Positions 1 through 8,906 of a DNA stretch of 64,000 bases are shown piece after piece; position 1 is the stretch's first letter, and every line of letters starts with the position of its first letter. Source of the DNA: Mycolicibacterium grossiae (lineage in GTDB: Bacteria; Actinomycetota; Actinomycetes; Mycobacteriales; Mycobacteriaceae); NCBI RefSeq assembly GCF_008329645.1, contig NZ_CP043474.1:434001-498000 (forward strand), given 5' to 3'. The notes below the pieces were generated by a model, which saw only the letters and a list, made by a program, of their open reading frames with translations, made no database searches and had not been told where the DNA came from. The position numbers and the translations under genes are program-made.

Positions 1-927
1 GAGTTCGGCGGCCATGGACCCGTACCCGCGCAGCACCACCTGCAGCCCGTTCACCCGCTCGCAGGAGCGGGTGTTCATCTTGTGCGGCATGGCCGACGAC
101 CCGACCTGCCCGGGAGCGAAGCCCTCGGTAACGAGTTCGTGGCCCGCCATGAGCCGGATGGTGTGCGCGAGCGACGACGGTCCGGCACCGAACTGCACCA
201 GGGCCGAGACCACCTCGTGGTCCAGCGAGCGCGGGTAGACCTGGCCGACGCTGGTGAACACCTCCGAGAAGCCCAGGAACTCGGCCACCCGTCGTTCCAG
301 CTCCGCGAGCCGCGAGGTGTCGCCGTCGAAGAGGTCGAGCATGTCCTGTGCGGTGCCCATCGGCCCCTTGATGCCGCGCAGCGGGTACCGGTCGATCAGT
401 TCGGCCAGCCGGGTCAGCGCCAGCATGGTCTCCTCGGCGGCCGAGGCGAACCGCTTGCCCAGCGTGGTGGCCTGCGCGGCGACGTTGTGCGAGCGCCCGG
501 CCATGACGACGTCGCGGTACTCGGCCGCCCGGGCGGCCAGCCGCGCGGCGACGGCGACGCCGTGTGCGTGCACCACCTCCAGTGAGCGGCGGATCTGCAG
601 CTGCTCGACGTTCTCGGTGAGGTCGCGGCTCGTCATGCCCTTGTGCACGTGCTCGTGGCCGGCGAGGGCGTTGAACTCCTCGATGCGGGCCTTCACGTCG
701 TGCCGCGTCACGCGCTCGCGGGCGGCGATGGAGGCCAGGTCGACGGTCTCGAGCACCCGCTCGTAGTCGGCGACCACGCCGTCGGGCACCGGTACGCCCA
801 GCTCGGACTGCGCGCGCAGCACCGCCAGCCACAGCCGTCGCTCGGCGACGATCTTCGCCTCGGGCGACCAGATCGCGCGCATCTCCTCGCTGGCGTAGCG
901 GTTGGCCAGGACGTTCGGGATGGTCAC
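1..927 (-). CDS. purB: Adenylosuccinate lyase (partial, C-terminus off the left edge)
   Basis: This enzyme splits adenylosuccinate and SAICAR, releasing fumarate, in purine synthesis. The minus-strand frame is open from the window edge and shows 309 N-terminal codons of a protein that is usually about 470. It carries the superfamily signature GSSAMPHKMN near the edge, which is the mobile loop with the catalytic serine. The start is taken at GTG 927, giving MTIPNVLANRYAS, which matches the conserved mycobacterial N-terminus; a second GTG two codons upstream (933) is possible. The stop of the APC permease lies 21 bases upstream. Confidence 0.93.
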   Translation of the reverse strand, partial: MTIPNVLANRYASEEMRAIWSPEAKIVAERRLWLAVLRAQSELGVPVPDGVVADYERVLETVDLASIAARERVTRHDVKARIEEFNALAGHEHVHKGMTSRDLTENVEQLQIRRSLEVVHAHGVAVAARLAARAAEYRDVVMAGRSHNVAAQATTLGKRFASAAEETMLALTRLAELIDRYPLRGIKGPMGTAQDMLDLFDGDTSRLAELERRVAEFLGFSEVFTSVGQVYPRSLDHEVVSALVQFGAGPSSLAHTIRLMAGHELVTEGFAPGQVGSSAMPHKMNTRSCERVNGLQVVLRGYGSMAAEL

Positions 928-948
928 GGACACACAGCTTACGACGGG

Positions 949-2373
949 CTAGCCGGGCCCCTCGCCGAGATGCGTCGGGTCGGTGATGTGCTGCCCGCGG
1001 ATGCCCAACTGCCGGTTGATCAGCGCGGTGATGCCGTACAGCACGACGCCGACGATGATCAGCGCGCCCGCCAACAGGTACTGCGACGCCGGGCGACCGG
1101 AGAACGGCAGCACCAGGTACGCCGAGGCCAGTGCGCCGAGCACCGGGAGCACGGTCGGCGTGCGGAAGTGCCCGCCGGTCGCGCGCACGTCGCGCCGCAG
1201 CACCAGCACGGCGATGTTGACCACGGTGAACACCATGAGCAGCAGCAGTGACGTGGTGCCGCCGAGCACCGACACCGCGGACTTGCTGGCGAAGGCCGAC
1301 ACGTACAGGATCAGCCCGAAGGCGATCACCGTGGTGAACAGGATCGCCACCCAGGGCGTCCGCCGGGTGCGGTGCACGGCGCCCAGCACCGGCGGCAGCA
1401 CGTGCTGGCGGGCCATGCCGTAGATGAGCCGGCTGGCCATCAGCATGTTGATCAGCGCGGTGTTGGACACCGCGAACATCGTGATGAACGGGAAGATCTC
1501 GTCGATCGGCAGCCCCGGCGCGGCGGCCTCGACGACGTCGACCAGCGGCGTCGAACTGGCCTGCAGCGCGTCGAGCGGAACCAGGGCCACCGCGATGATC
1601 GACACCAGCACGTAGACGACACCGGCAATGCCCAACCCGCTCAACAGGACTCGCGGGAAGGTGCGCACCGGGTCCTTGGTCTCCTCGGCCATGTTCGCCG
1701 AGTCCTCGAAGCCGACCATCGCGAAGAACGCCAGCGACGTCGCCGCGGTGACGGCGACGAACGTACTGCGCTCGTCCTCGCTCTCGAACACCATCGTGCG
1801 GGAGAGGTCGAAGTCGCCGCCCTGGGTGAAGGCCCACAGGCCGACGAGGATCACCACGCCCAGACCGGTGATCTCGACGATGGTCAGCACCACGTTGAGC
1901 TTCACGCTCTCGCTGACGCCGCGGAAGTTGATGGCGGCCAGCACGGCCATGAAGGCCAGCGCGATGGCCGCGACGGCGAGCTTCTCCTCACCGAGGTCGA
2001 AGCCCTTGAGGAAGTTCGACGCGAAGGCCTGCGACGCCGTGGAGGCCGACGTGATGCCCGAGCACATCACCACGAACGCCACGATGAAGGTGAAGAAGTG
2101 GATGCCGAACGCCTTGTGCGCGTACAGCGCAGCGCCCGCCGCCTGGGGGTACTTGGTCACCAGTTCGAGGTAGGAGAACGCGGTGACGGTCGCGATGAGG
2201 AACGCCACCAGGAACGGAAGCCACGCCGCCCCACCGACTTCCCCGGCCACCTGACCGGTCAGCGCGTAGACGCCGGTGCCGAGGATGTCGCCCACGACGA
2301 ACAGCAGCAGCAGCCCGGGCCCCATGACCCGCTTGAGCTGTGGCTGCTCGGTGACGGTGGTGGACTCGCTCAT
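949..2373 (-). CDS. APC-family amino acid permease
   Basis: A 474-residue integral membrane protein of the amino acid-polyamine-organocation superfamily, importing an amino acid or amine by cation symport. The N-terminal GVYALTGQVAGEVGG segment is the conserved unwound-helix region of APC transporters, and about 12 hydrophobic segments follow. The substrate cannot be told from the sequence. It starts six bases after the stop of the upstream TetR gene, so the two are very likely one transcript and the regulator probably controls the permease. Confidence 0.85.
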   Translation of the reverse strand: MSESTTVTEQPQLKRVMGPGLLLLFVVGDILGTGVYALTGQVAGEVGGAAWLPFLVAFLIATVTAFSYLELVTKYPQAAGAALYAHKAFGIHFFTFIVAFVVMCSGITSASTASQAFASNFLKGFDLGEEKLAVAAIALAFMAVLAAINFRGVSESVKLNVVLTIVEITGLGVVILVGLWAFTQGGDFDLSRTMVFESEDERSTFVAVTAATSLAFFAMVGFEDSANMAEETKDPVRTFPRVLLSGLGIAGVVYVLVSIIAVALVPLDALQASSTPLVDVVEAAAPGLPIDEIFPFITMFAVSNTALINMLMASRLIYGMARQHVLPPVLGAVHRTRRTPWVAILFTTVIAFGLILYVSAFASKSAVSVLGGTTSLLLLMVFTVVNIAVLVLRRDVRATGGHFRTPTVLPVLGALASAYLVLPFSGRPASQYLLAGALIIVGVVLYGITALINRQLGIRGQHITDPTHLGEGPG

Positions 2374-2379
2374 GGCACC

Positions 2380-3003
2380 TCACACTCCGGCGGTGTCGAA
2401 CGGCGCGAGCACGTCGATCACCTCGATCAGCGTCGCCCGTGCCGTCGCGCGGGGGCCGTCCCCGACGCCGACCAGGGACGCTACTACGGCGCCGTCGACG
2501 GCGCAGACGAGTGCGGTCACCAGGTCCTCGCGCACCGCGCGGCCGGACCGCTCGACCACCTCGACGACGGCGTCGGCGCGTTGCTTCATCATGCGGCGCT
2601 GGACGTCGCGCAGCCCGGGATGGCGCGCGCACGCCACGTACCGCTCGTAGCGCGAGATGAGTTCCTCGGAGTCCGAGCTCCCGAGCCCGTCGCCGACGAG
2701 CAGGTCGACGAGGACGTCGGCGGTCGACTCGGCGCCACGCCGACGCCGGGACAGCGCGGCGACGCGGTGCGTGAGCTTCTCGGCCTCGCGGCTGCCGACG
2801 TGTTCGACGGCCTTGGCGATGAGGTCGTCGAGCGACGAGAAGTAGTACGTCGTCGAGGCCAGCGGCAGGCCGGCGCGACGCGCCACGGCACGGTGCCGGA
2901 CGGCGTCGAAGCCGCCCTCGCACAGCAGGTCGGCGGCCGCGCTGACGAGCGCGTACCGTCGCCTCTCACCCTTGGGGGTGACCGCTGCCGTCACGCCTTG
3001 CAT
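2380..3003 (-). CDS. TetR-family regulator (Rv0775-like)
   Basis: A 207-residue repressor-type protein. The N-terminal helix-turn-helix covers roughly residues 12-58 and ends in the typical STTYYFSSLDDLIAKA recognition-helix region; the rest is a helical ligand domain. ATG 3003 is preferred; an in-frame GTG at 3021 would add six residues. It is divergent from the esterase gene, and the intervening bases contain the inverted halves CACCGGAC and GTCCGGTG (about 3019-3063), a possible operator. It probably controls the APC permease transcribed with it. The ligand is unknown. Confidence 0.85.
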   Translation of the reverse strand: MQGVTAAVTPKGERRRYALVSAAADLLCEGGFDAVRHRAVARRAGLPLASTTYYFSSLDDLIAKAVEHVGSREAEKLTHRVAALSRRRRGAESTADVLVDLLVGDGLGSSDSEELISRYERYVACARHPGLRDVQRRMMKQRADAVVEVVERSGRAVREDLVTALVCAVDGAVVASLVGVGDGPRATARATLIEVIDVLAPFDTAGV

Positions 3004-3092
3004 GCTGCCAGTCACCGGCACCGGACATGAGGCTTTCGGCCAATCATCAGGTGCGGTCCGGTGATTCGATTTCGGCGCCGCGGCTTGGCATG

Positions 3093-3995
3093 ATGGCCGT
3101 CGTGTCCGAGCTGAGCCGTCGCGCCGTCCTGCGCCTGGGCATGGGTGCGGCGCTGGGCGCGGCGGGCGCCTACGCGATCACCACCGTGCCGACCCGGCCG
3201 ACGGTTCCAGCGCCGCCGGTGTCGATGACGGGGGTCGGTGCACCGCTGGCCCCGCCCCCGCCGCCGGCGCCCGCCGCGACGCCCGCCCCGACCTACGTCA
3301 CGGGGTCGTTCACGTCAGCGGCGCGCGGTGGCGTGCAGACCAACTGGGCCATCGCCCGCCCGCCGGGCCAGACCACTCCGCTGCGGCCCGTCATCGCGCT
3401 GCACGGCAAGGGCAGTGACGCCGCCACCGTCATGGCGGGCGGCGTGGAACAGGGGCTCGCCCAGGCGGTGGCGGCCGGGCTCCCGCCGTTCGCGGTGGTC
3501 GCCGTCGACGGCGGCGGCAGCTACTGGCATCGCCGCGCCTCGGGCGAGGACGCCGGTGCGATGGTGCTCGACGAACTGTTGCCGATGCTCGCCGGCGAGG
3601 GGCTCGACACCTCGCGCGTCGGCTTCCTCGGGTGGTCCATGGGCGGTTACGGCGCCCTGCTGCTCGGCGGCCGGCTGGGCCCGGCGCGCACCGCGGCGAT
3701 CTGCGCGATGAGCCCCGCACTGTGGACGTCGGCCGGAGCGACGGCGCCGGGCGCGTTCGACGGCGCCGAGGACTTCGCCGCCAACAGCGTGTGGGGTCTG
3801 CCCGGCCTGGCCTCGGTGCCGATCCGGATCGACTGCGGCACCTCCGATCCGTTCGCCTCGGCGACGCGCCAGTTCATCGCGCAGCTGCCCGCACCTCCGG
3901 CGGGCGGGTTCTCCCCCGGCGGGCACGACAGTGCGTTCTGGAACGCCCAACTGCCCGCCGAGATCGAATGGCTGGCACCGCTGCTGGTGGCCTGA
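3093..3995 (+). CDS. Exported alpha/beta-hydrolase (putative esterase, Rv0774c-like)
   Basis: A serine hydrolase with a twin-arginine-type leader: SRRAVLRLG followed by an alanine- and glycine-rich hydrophobic stretch, then a Pro/Ala-rich linker of about 35 residues. The catalytic domain shows the nucleophile elbow GWSMGG, an acid in CGTSDPF and the histidine in GGHDSAFW, a full Ser-Asp-His triad. Candidate starts are ATG 3090, ATG 3093 and GTG 3102; none has a clear ribosome site, and all keep the Tat motif. The substrate is unknown, possibly a cell-wall lipid ester. Its 3' end faces purD convergently. Confidence 0.8.
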   Translation: MAVVSELSRRAVLRLGMGAALGAAGAYAITTVPTRPTVPAPPVSMTGVGAPLAPPPPPAPAATPAPTYVTGSFTSAARGGVQTNWAIARPPGQTTPLRPVIALHGKGSDAATVMAGGVEQGLAQAVAAGLPPFAVVAVDGGGSYWHRRASGEDAGAMVLDELLPMLAGEGLDTSRVGFLGWSMGGYGALLLGGRLGPARTAAICAMSPALWTSAGATAPGAFDGAEDFAANSVWGLPGLASVPIRIDCGTSDPFASATRQFIAQLPAPPAGGFSPGGHDSAFWNAQLPAEIEWLAPLLVA

Positions 3996-4002
3996 GCAAC
4001 CG

Positions 4003-5271
4003 CTAGGCGCCGACGCGGCCCTCGGCTGCGGCCAGGCCGATATCGGTGCGAAAGTGCGCGCCGGGCAACCGGATCGAGCCGATCAGCGCGTACGCGGCGT
4101 CGCGCGCGGCGGCGAGATCCGCCCCCGTGCCGACGACCGACAGCACGCGACCGCCGGAGGAGACGATCGCTCCGTCGTCGCGGCGGGCCGTGCCCGCGTG
4201 CAGCACGCCCTCGGCCTCGGCGCCGGTGATCGCGTCGCCGACGCGCGGCCGGCCGGGATAGTTCTCGGCCGCCAGCACGACCGTGACGGCGGCGCCCGGC
4301 TGCCACGCGAGCGGCGGCAGGTCGGCGAGCGTGCCGGTCGCGGCGGCGTGCAGCAGCCCGCCGAGCGGGCTGTCGAGCAGCGCGAGCACTGCCTGGGTCT
4401 CCGGGTCGCCGAATCGGCAGTTGAACTCGACGACGGCCGGTCCGGCCGAGGTCATCGCGAGGCCGGCGTAGAGCAGGCCGGAGAACGGATTGCCGCGCGC
4501 GACGAGTTCGGCGGCGACGGGGGCGACGACCTCGTCGACGATGCGGCCGACCGCCTCGTCGGGCAGCCACGGTAGCGGCGCGTAGGCGCCCATGCCGCCG
4601 GTGTTGGGACCGGTGTCGCCGTCGCCGACGCGCTTGAAGTCCTGCGCCGGCACCAGCGGGACGACGGTCTCGCCGTCGACCACGCAGAACAGGCTGACCT
4701 CGGGGCCGTCGAGGAACGACTCGAGCAGCACCGGGTGCCCCGCGTCGAGCAGGCCTGCGGCGTGCGCCCGGGCGACGTCGCGGTCGGAGGTGACGACGAC
4801 GCCCTTGCCCGCCGCGAGGCCGTCGTCCTTGACCACCCAGGCGCGGTCCCCCGACGGCGGCCCGAACCGGTTCAGCGCCGCGTCGAGATGCGCGGGGTTG
4901 TCCACGATCTCGCTGCGCGCGGTGCGCACGCCTGCTGCGTCCATCACGTCCTTGGCGAAGGCCTTGGAGCCCTCGATCCGCGCGGCGTCCCGGGTGGGGC
5001 CGAAGCAGGCGATGCCCGCAGCGCGCACGGCGTCGGCGACGCCCAGCACGAGGGGCACCTCGGGACCGATGACGACGAGGTCGGCGCCCACCTTCTCGGC
5101 GAGCGCGACGACGGCTTCCGCGGAGGTGATGTCGACGTCGTACTGGTCGGCGACCGTCGCCGTGCCGGCATTGCCCGGTCCGACCGACAGGCCGGTGACC
5201 CCGGGGTCGCGCCGCAGCGCCAGCAGCAGGGCGTGTTCGCGGGCACCGGATCCGATGACGAGGACGTGCAC
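4003..5271 (-). CDS. purD: Phosphoribosylamine-glycine ligase (GARS)
   Basis: Catalyses the ATP-dependent joining of phosphoribosylamine and glycine, the second step of purine synthesis. The 422-residue length is normal. The N-terminus [15 protein letters not shown] is the family hallmark, and the ATP-grasp region includes [13 protein letters not shown] and the signature [11 protein letters not shown]. The start is GTG 5271; the reading frame stays open far upstream, but that part is only the antisense of the P450. It lies in the same genomic block as purB, as in M. tuberculosis. Confidence 0.95.
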   Translation of the reverse strand: MHVLVIGSGAREHALLLALRRDPGVTGLSVGPGNAGTATVADQYDVDITSAEAVVALAEKVGADLVVIGPEVPLVLGVADAVRAAGIACFGPTRDAARIEGSKAFAKDVMDAAGVRTARSEIVDNPAHLDAALNRFGPPSGDRAWVVKDDGLAAGKGVVVTSDRDVARAHAAGLLDAGHPVLLESFLDGPEVSLFCVVDGETVVPLVPAQDFKRVGDGDTGPNTGGMGAYAPLPWLPDEAVGRIVDEVVAPVAAELVARGNPFSGLLYAGLAMTSAGPAVVEFNCRFGDPETQAVLALLDSPLGGLLHAAATGTLADLPPLAWQPGAAVTVVLAAENYPGRPRVGDAITGAEAEGVLHAGTARRDDGAIVSSGGRVLSVVGTGADLAAARDAAYALIGSIRLPGAHFRTDIGLAAAEGRVGA

Positions 5272-5300
5272 GGAGCACCACCCTAGCCCCCGCCGTGCGG

Positions 5301-5327
5301 CCATACACGTTGCGGATAGGTGTATGG
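5301..5327. promoter_or_regulatory. Inverted repeat overlapping the P450 promoter (candidate operator)
   Basis: The sequence has CCATACAC at 5301-5308 and its exact complement GTGTATGG at 5320-5327, an 8-base-pair arm on each side of an 11-base spacer. A mycobacterial -10 hexamer, TATGGT (5323-5328), overlaps the right arm and would start RNA near 5335, about 33 bases before the P450 ATG. A repressor bound here would block that promoter. The nearby TetR gene at 6622 is the natural candidate, which is inference. Confidence 0.5.
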
Positions 5328-5367
5328 TCGGGGGTGGAAAGTGCCGCACGTCACACGAAGGGTCACC

Positions 5368-6594
5368 ATGACGACCAGCCCGCTCCTGCCCCCGGGTTAC
5401 GACTTCACCGATCCCGACGTCCTTCTCGAGGGCATCCCCGTCGACGAGTTCGCCGCCCTGCGCCGGACGGCGCCGGTGTGGTGGAACGCCCAGGGCGAAT
5501 CGATCTTCGACGACGGCGGTTACTGGGTCATCACCAAGCACGAGGACGTCAAGTCGATCTCCCGCAACGGCGAGCTGTGGTCCACCAACCGCAAGGGCGC
5601 GGTGATGCGCCTGCCCGACGGCGTCACCGGTGAGCAGCTCGAGCTGACCAAGGCGCTGCTGATCAACCACGACGCCCCCGAGCACACCCGGTTGCGCAAG
5701 ATCGTCTCGCGGCTGTTCACCCCGCGTGCAGTGCAGACGCTGGAGGAGAAGCTGGCCGTCGCCGCCCGCAGCATCGTCGCGGCCGCCGCCGAGAAGGACA
5801 GCGGCAACTTCGTCGACGACATCGCGACCAACCTCCCGCTGCAGGCGATCGCCGACCTCATCGGCGTCCCCGAGGCCGACCGGCAGAAGCTCTTCGGCTG
5901 GACCAACAGCATCATGAACACCGACGATCCCGACTTCGACTCCGATCCGACCACGGCGAACGCCGAACTCATGGGCTACGCCTACGCGATGGCCGAGGAA
6001 CGCCGCCGCCATCCCGCCGACGACATCGTCACCCGGCTCATCGAAGCCGACGTCGACGGCGAGGCGATGGGCGAGGTGGAGTTCGCCTTCTTCGTCATCC
6101 TGCTGGCCGTCGCGGGCAACGAGACGACCCGCAACGCGATGACGCACGGCATGAACGCGTTCTTCGACCACCCCGAGCAATGGGAGCGCTACAAGCGGGA
6201 CCGGCCGGCGACGGCGGTCGACGAGATCATCCGGTGGGCCACGCCCGTGCACTGCTTTCAGCGGACGGCGCTGACCGACGTCGAGATCGGGGGCGTGACG
6301 GTCCGCGAAGGACAGCGCGTCGGCCTCTTCTACAGCTCGGCGAACTTCGACGAGGACGTCTTCACGCGCCCGTTCGACTTCGACATCCTCCGAAACCCCA
6401 ACCCACATCTGGCCTTCGGCGGCAACGGCGCGCACTTCTGCATCGGCGCCAACCTCGCCCGCATGGAGATCCGGTTGATCTTCGACGAGATCGCCACCCA
6501 GCTTCCCGACATCGCCAAGCTCGCCGAGCCGCAGCGGCTGCGGTCGGGCTGGATCAACGGCGTCAAGGACTTGGCGGTCTCCTACCACGGCTGA
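5368..6594 (+). CDS. Cytochrome P450, CYP125 family-like
   Basis: A 408-residue soluble P450. It has the I-helix oxygen motif AVAGNETTR (about residue 247), the ExxR helix in [10 protein letters not shown], and the haem loop [11 protein letters not shown] with the axial cysteine near residue 358. The N-terminal [10 protein letters not shown] and C-terminal [12 protein letters not shown] strongly recall CYP125, the steroid C26-monooxygenase that starts cholesterol side-chain breakdown. It is not next to the usual cholesterol genes and no KstR-type site precedes it. The start at ATG 5368 gives the family N-terminus [13 protein letters not shown]; the frame is open a little further upstream. Confidence 0.88.
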   Translation: MTTSPLLPPGYDFTDPDVLLEGIPVDEFAALRRTAPVWWNAQGESIFDDGGYWVITKHEDVKSISRNGELWSTNRKGAVMRLPDGVTGEQLELTKALLINHDAPEHTRLRKIVSRLFTPRAVQTLEEKLAVAARSIVAAAAEKDSGNFVDDIATNLPLQAIADLIGVPEADRQKLFGWTNSIMNTDDPDFDSDPTTANAELMGYAYAMAEERRRHPADDIVTRLIEADVDGEAMGEVEFAFFVILLAVAGNETTRNAMTHGMNAFFDHPEQWERYKRDRPATAVDEIIRWATPVHCFQRTALTDVEIGGVTVREGQRVGLFYSSANFDEDVFTRPFDFDILRNPNPHLAFGGNGAHFCIGANLARMEIRLIFDEIATQLPDIAKLAEPQRLRSGWINGVKDLAVSYHG

Positions 6595-6609
6595 GCGCCG
6601 GGCGCCGCG

Positions 6610-6615
6610 TAGCAT
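6610..6615 (+). promoter_or_regulatory. -10 element for a leaderless TetR mRNA
   Basis: TAGCAT fits the mycobacterial -10 consensus TANNNT and lies exactly at -12 to -7 if transcription begins on the A of the ATG at 6622. There is no ribosome-binding site in front of that ATG. Leaderless mRNAs are common in mycobacteria, so this spacing is informative, though start-site mapping is lacking. Confidence 0.45.
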
Positions 6616-6621
6616 GCGCGC

Positions 6622-7239
6622 ATGCGCACCCACGGCTGGTCGGGCTCGGCCCCGGCGAGCGACGAGGAGGCGGTCGCCCGCATCCTGGCCGCCGCCGGCA
6701 AGGCCGTCGACGAGCGCGGCGCGGAGATCTCGATCGCCGACGTGGCCCGCACGCTGGGGGTCACCCGGCAGACCGTCTACCGGTACTTCCCCAGCACCGA
6801 GGCGCTGCTGGTGGCCGCCGCCGTCCGCGCCGCCGACGACTTCCTCGAGCGGGTGGCCGACCACCTGCGCGGCATCCACGACCCCGTCGACGCCGTGACC
6901 GAGGCCATCGCGACGGCGCTGGAATGGCTACCGAAGGACAAGCACATCGGCCTGCTGGTGGTGCCGGGCCGCGCCGACGCGCACACCGAGGGAGTGACGT
7001 CCGACGTGGCGCACCGCTTCGCCAACGCCATGGTCCGCCGCTTCGACGTCGACTGGGCCGGCCTCGGCTTCACCGACCGCGACCTCGACGAGCTGGCCGA
7101 GCACCTGCTGCGCACCATCCAGTCGTTCGTCATCGACCCGGGCCGTCCGCCGCGCACCGGCCAGGCGCTGCGCGACTACATGCGCCGGTGGGTGGCCGGG
7201 TCGGTGGTGCCGCGGTCGAGCGATACCGCGACGGCCTGA
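6622..7239 (+). CDS. TetR-family regulator next to the CYP125-like gene
   Basis: A 205-residue protein with an N-terminal helix-turn-helix (about residues 15-62) ending in [17 protein letters not shown], then a helical ligand domain. It begins 27 bases after the P450 stop in the same direction but appears to have its own leaderless promoter. Position suggests it controls the P450 and perhaps the convergent 408-residue gene. The inducer is unknown, possibly a sterol or fatty acid derivative. Confidence 0.85.
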   Translation: MRTHGWSGSAPASDEEAVARILAAAGKAVDERGAEISIADVARTLGVTRQTVYRYFPSTEALLVAAAVRAADDFLERVADHLRGIHDPVDAVTEAIATALEWLPKDKHIGLLVVPGRADAHTEGVTSDVAHRFANAMVRRFDVDWAGLGFTDRDLDELAEHLLRTIQSFVIDPGRPPRTGQALRDYMRRWVAGSVVPRSSDTATA

Positions 7240-7242
7240 GCC

Positions 7243-8469
7243 TCAGACGACGGTCAACGGCAGCGAGGTCCGGTCGCCGAACTCCCACGACGCGCCGCGG
7301 GACACCTTGCACACGGCGACCTCGGAGAACTCCTTGGCCGCGGTGTCGGTCTCGACGACCCGCACCGTCCAATCCGCCTGCGTCCCGGCGAGTTCGGCGC
7401 GCAGGTGCGGGTCGACGGCGGCGACGATCGCCTGGATCGGGCGGTCGGCGACCGGCGAGCACAACGAGATCCAGGCACCGTCCTCGTGGGCGGGAGACGG
7501 GCGCACGTGCAGCACGTCGGCGTCGACGTCCACCGCCACGTAGGCGGCCGGGTTCAGCAGCGGGTGCAGCTCGAGGACGCGCAGGGCACCGGCCGTGCCG
7601 CCGGGCAGGCGCAGCGCGCGGTGGATGCGCTCGGCGGCCACGCCGGCGATGCCCGTCAGCGCGCGGTAGCGGATCGACTCCTCCAGTGCCGCATCGCCGT
7701 TGGCGCGCTGCCGGACCGCCAGGGTGAACGACAGCACCAGCAGGTGCATCTGCAGGCACACCTCGTCGGCGATGCGGACCAGGGCCGAGTGGGAGAACGC
7801 GCCGAAGTCGACGTCCGACAGCAGCGGCCCGGAATAGTCGGCGAGGCCCTCGTCGTCGGGATCGATGGGGTCCAGCTCGGTGTGGTACGCGCGGCTGGCG
7901 CCCACCACGTCGAGCTGCGGGATGAAGTCCACCTCGGGGTGGGAGTCGTCGATGACGACCGTCCACGCGCAGTGCGGGTGACGGTCCGCCGGCAGGCGGG
8001 GCGGACGGTGGATCGGGCGGACCTGGCAGCGCCGGTTGGTCGCCAGCGCGGTCGCGTCGAAGGTGGGATCCTCGATGTCGTGGCACATGCCGCGCACGTA
8101 GTCCTCGCCCATCGGCTCGACGTCGAGTAGCGCGCCGCAGTGGTCGAGGTGGAACTCGCCGTGCCACCGGTCGTGGACGGTGTAGCGGAAGTCCATGAAC
8201 TGCGGTGGGGCACCGATGTCGAGCTGCAGTCCCTTGAAGATCGTGACGACGTCGACGCCCTCGTAGCGCAACGCGCGCTGCATCCGCCTGGTGTAGAGCG
8301 GGCTGGATCCCGCCCACTCCTCGATGGCGATCTGGAGCATCTCCTCGCGGCCGAATTCCGAGATGCACCACGCCATTCCGGCGCGGTCGATGAGCTGGCC
8401 GATCAGCAGCAACTCCGGGACCAGCGTGGCGAGGTCCGCGCGGGACAGCGCGGCATACCTACTCATCAT
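7243..8469 (-). CDS. Conserved hypothetical protein, 408 aa, Cys/His-rich motif
   Basis: I do not recognise a characterised family. A conserved-looking core near residues 100-160 contains HGEFHLDHCGALLD, then GMCHDIEDPTFDATAL and QVRPIHRPPR, so clustered His, Cys and Asp residues could bind a metal or form a hydrolase-type active site. No signal peptide or membrane helix is evident. The ATG at 8469 lies inside the end of the upstream carboxymuconolactone-decarboxylase-like gene (11-base overlap), which implies translational coupling and a shared role. Confidence 0.75.
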   Translation of the reverse strand: MMSRYAALSRADLATLVPELLLIGQLIDRAGMAWCISEFGREEMLQIAIEEWAGSSPLYTRRMQRALRYEGVDVVTIFKGLQLDIGAPPQFMDFRYTVHDRWHGEFHLDHCGALLDVEPMGEDYVRGMCHDIEDPTFDATALATNRRCQVRPIHRPPRLPADRHPHCAWTVVIDDSHPEVDFIPQLDVVGASRAYHTELDPIDPDDEGLADYSGPLLSDVDFGAFSHSALVRIADEVCLQMHLLVLSFTLAVRQRANGDAALEESIRYRALTGIAGVAAERIHRALRLPGGTAGALRVLELHPLLNPAAYVAVDVDADVLHVRPSPAHEDGAWISLCSPVADRPIQAIVAAVDPHLRAELAGTQADWTVRVVETDTAAKEFSEVAVCKVSRGASWEFGDRTSLPLTVV

Positions 8470-8902
8470 CGAGGGCCGACCCCGTGTTCATCTTGACCGC
8501 GGCGCTGACGTTGGCCTTGCGGTCCTCGGCGAGCCCCTTCTCGGCGGCCTTGCGCCGCTTGGCCGCCACCTTCGAGACCGTGCCGTTCAACCCGCAGCCG
8601 AGCGGGAAGCCGACGTACTGGGTCAGGAAGATCGCGACCTCCTTCAGCTCGTCCTCGGTGAACTCCTCGTTGAGCAGCGCCGCGTTGACCTGCACCTCGC
8701 CCAGGTCCTGCAGGCCCAGCGCCGTCACCACCGACAGCGTCATCAGCCGTTTCTCGCGCATCGACAGGCCCGGCTTGGTCCAGATCTCGCCGAACAGGTG
8801 GTCGACGGTGAGGTCGAAGTACGGGTCGCCCTCGATGTTCGGCATCTCCCAGCCGTACACCTCGTTCATCTTCTCGAGGCCACGGCGGCGTCGTTCGTCC
8901 AT
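8459..8902 (-). CDS. Carboxymuconolactone decarboxylase/AhpD-like protein (Rv0771-like)
   Basis: A 147-residue all-helical CMD-family protein. The segment FGEIWTKPGLSMREKRLMTLSVVTALG is the family core, followed by the helix bearing acidic and histidine-poor residues typical of the decarboxylase branch; the AhpD redox pair CxxC is absent, so peroxidase activity is unlikely. The start at ATG 8902 (MDERRRRGLEKMN) matches the usual mycobacterial length of about 144. It lies four bases after the dehydrogenase gene in the same operon. The substrate is unknown. Confidence 0.85.
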   Translation of the reverse strand: MDERRRRGLEKMNEVYGWEMPNIEGDPYFDLTVDHLFGEIWTKPGLSMREKRLMTLSVVTALGLQDLGEVQVNAALLNEEFTEDELKEVAIFLTQYVGFPLGCGLNGTVSKVAAKRRKAAEKGLAEDRKANVSAAVKMNTGSALDDE

Positions 8903-8906
8903 GCGC

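Noticed and set aside
1372..3030. A 552-codon plus-strand frame
   Set aside because: Antisense of the APC permease and TetR genes; charged, repetitive composition typical of GC shadow.
5368..6594. CYP126, expected beside purB
   Set aside because: The N- and C-termini match the CYP125 family instead, and it lies beside purD.
4003..6879. A 958-codon minus-strand frame
   Set aside because: Only 4003-5271 is purD; the rest is the antisense of the P450 and TetR, kept open by high GC. It has no family features.
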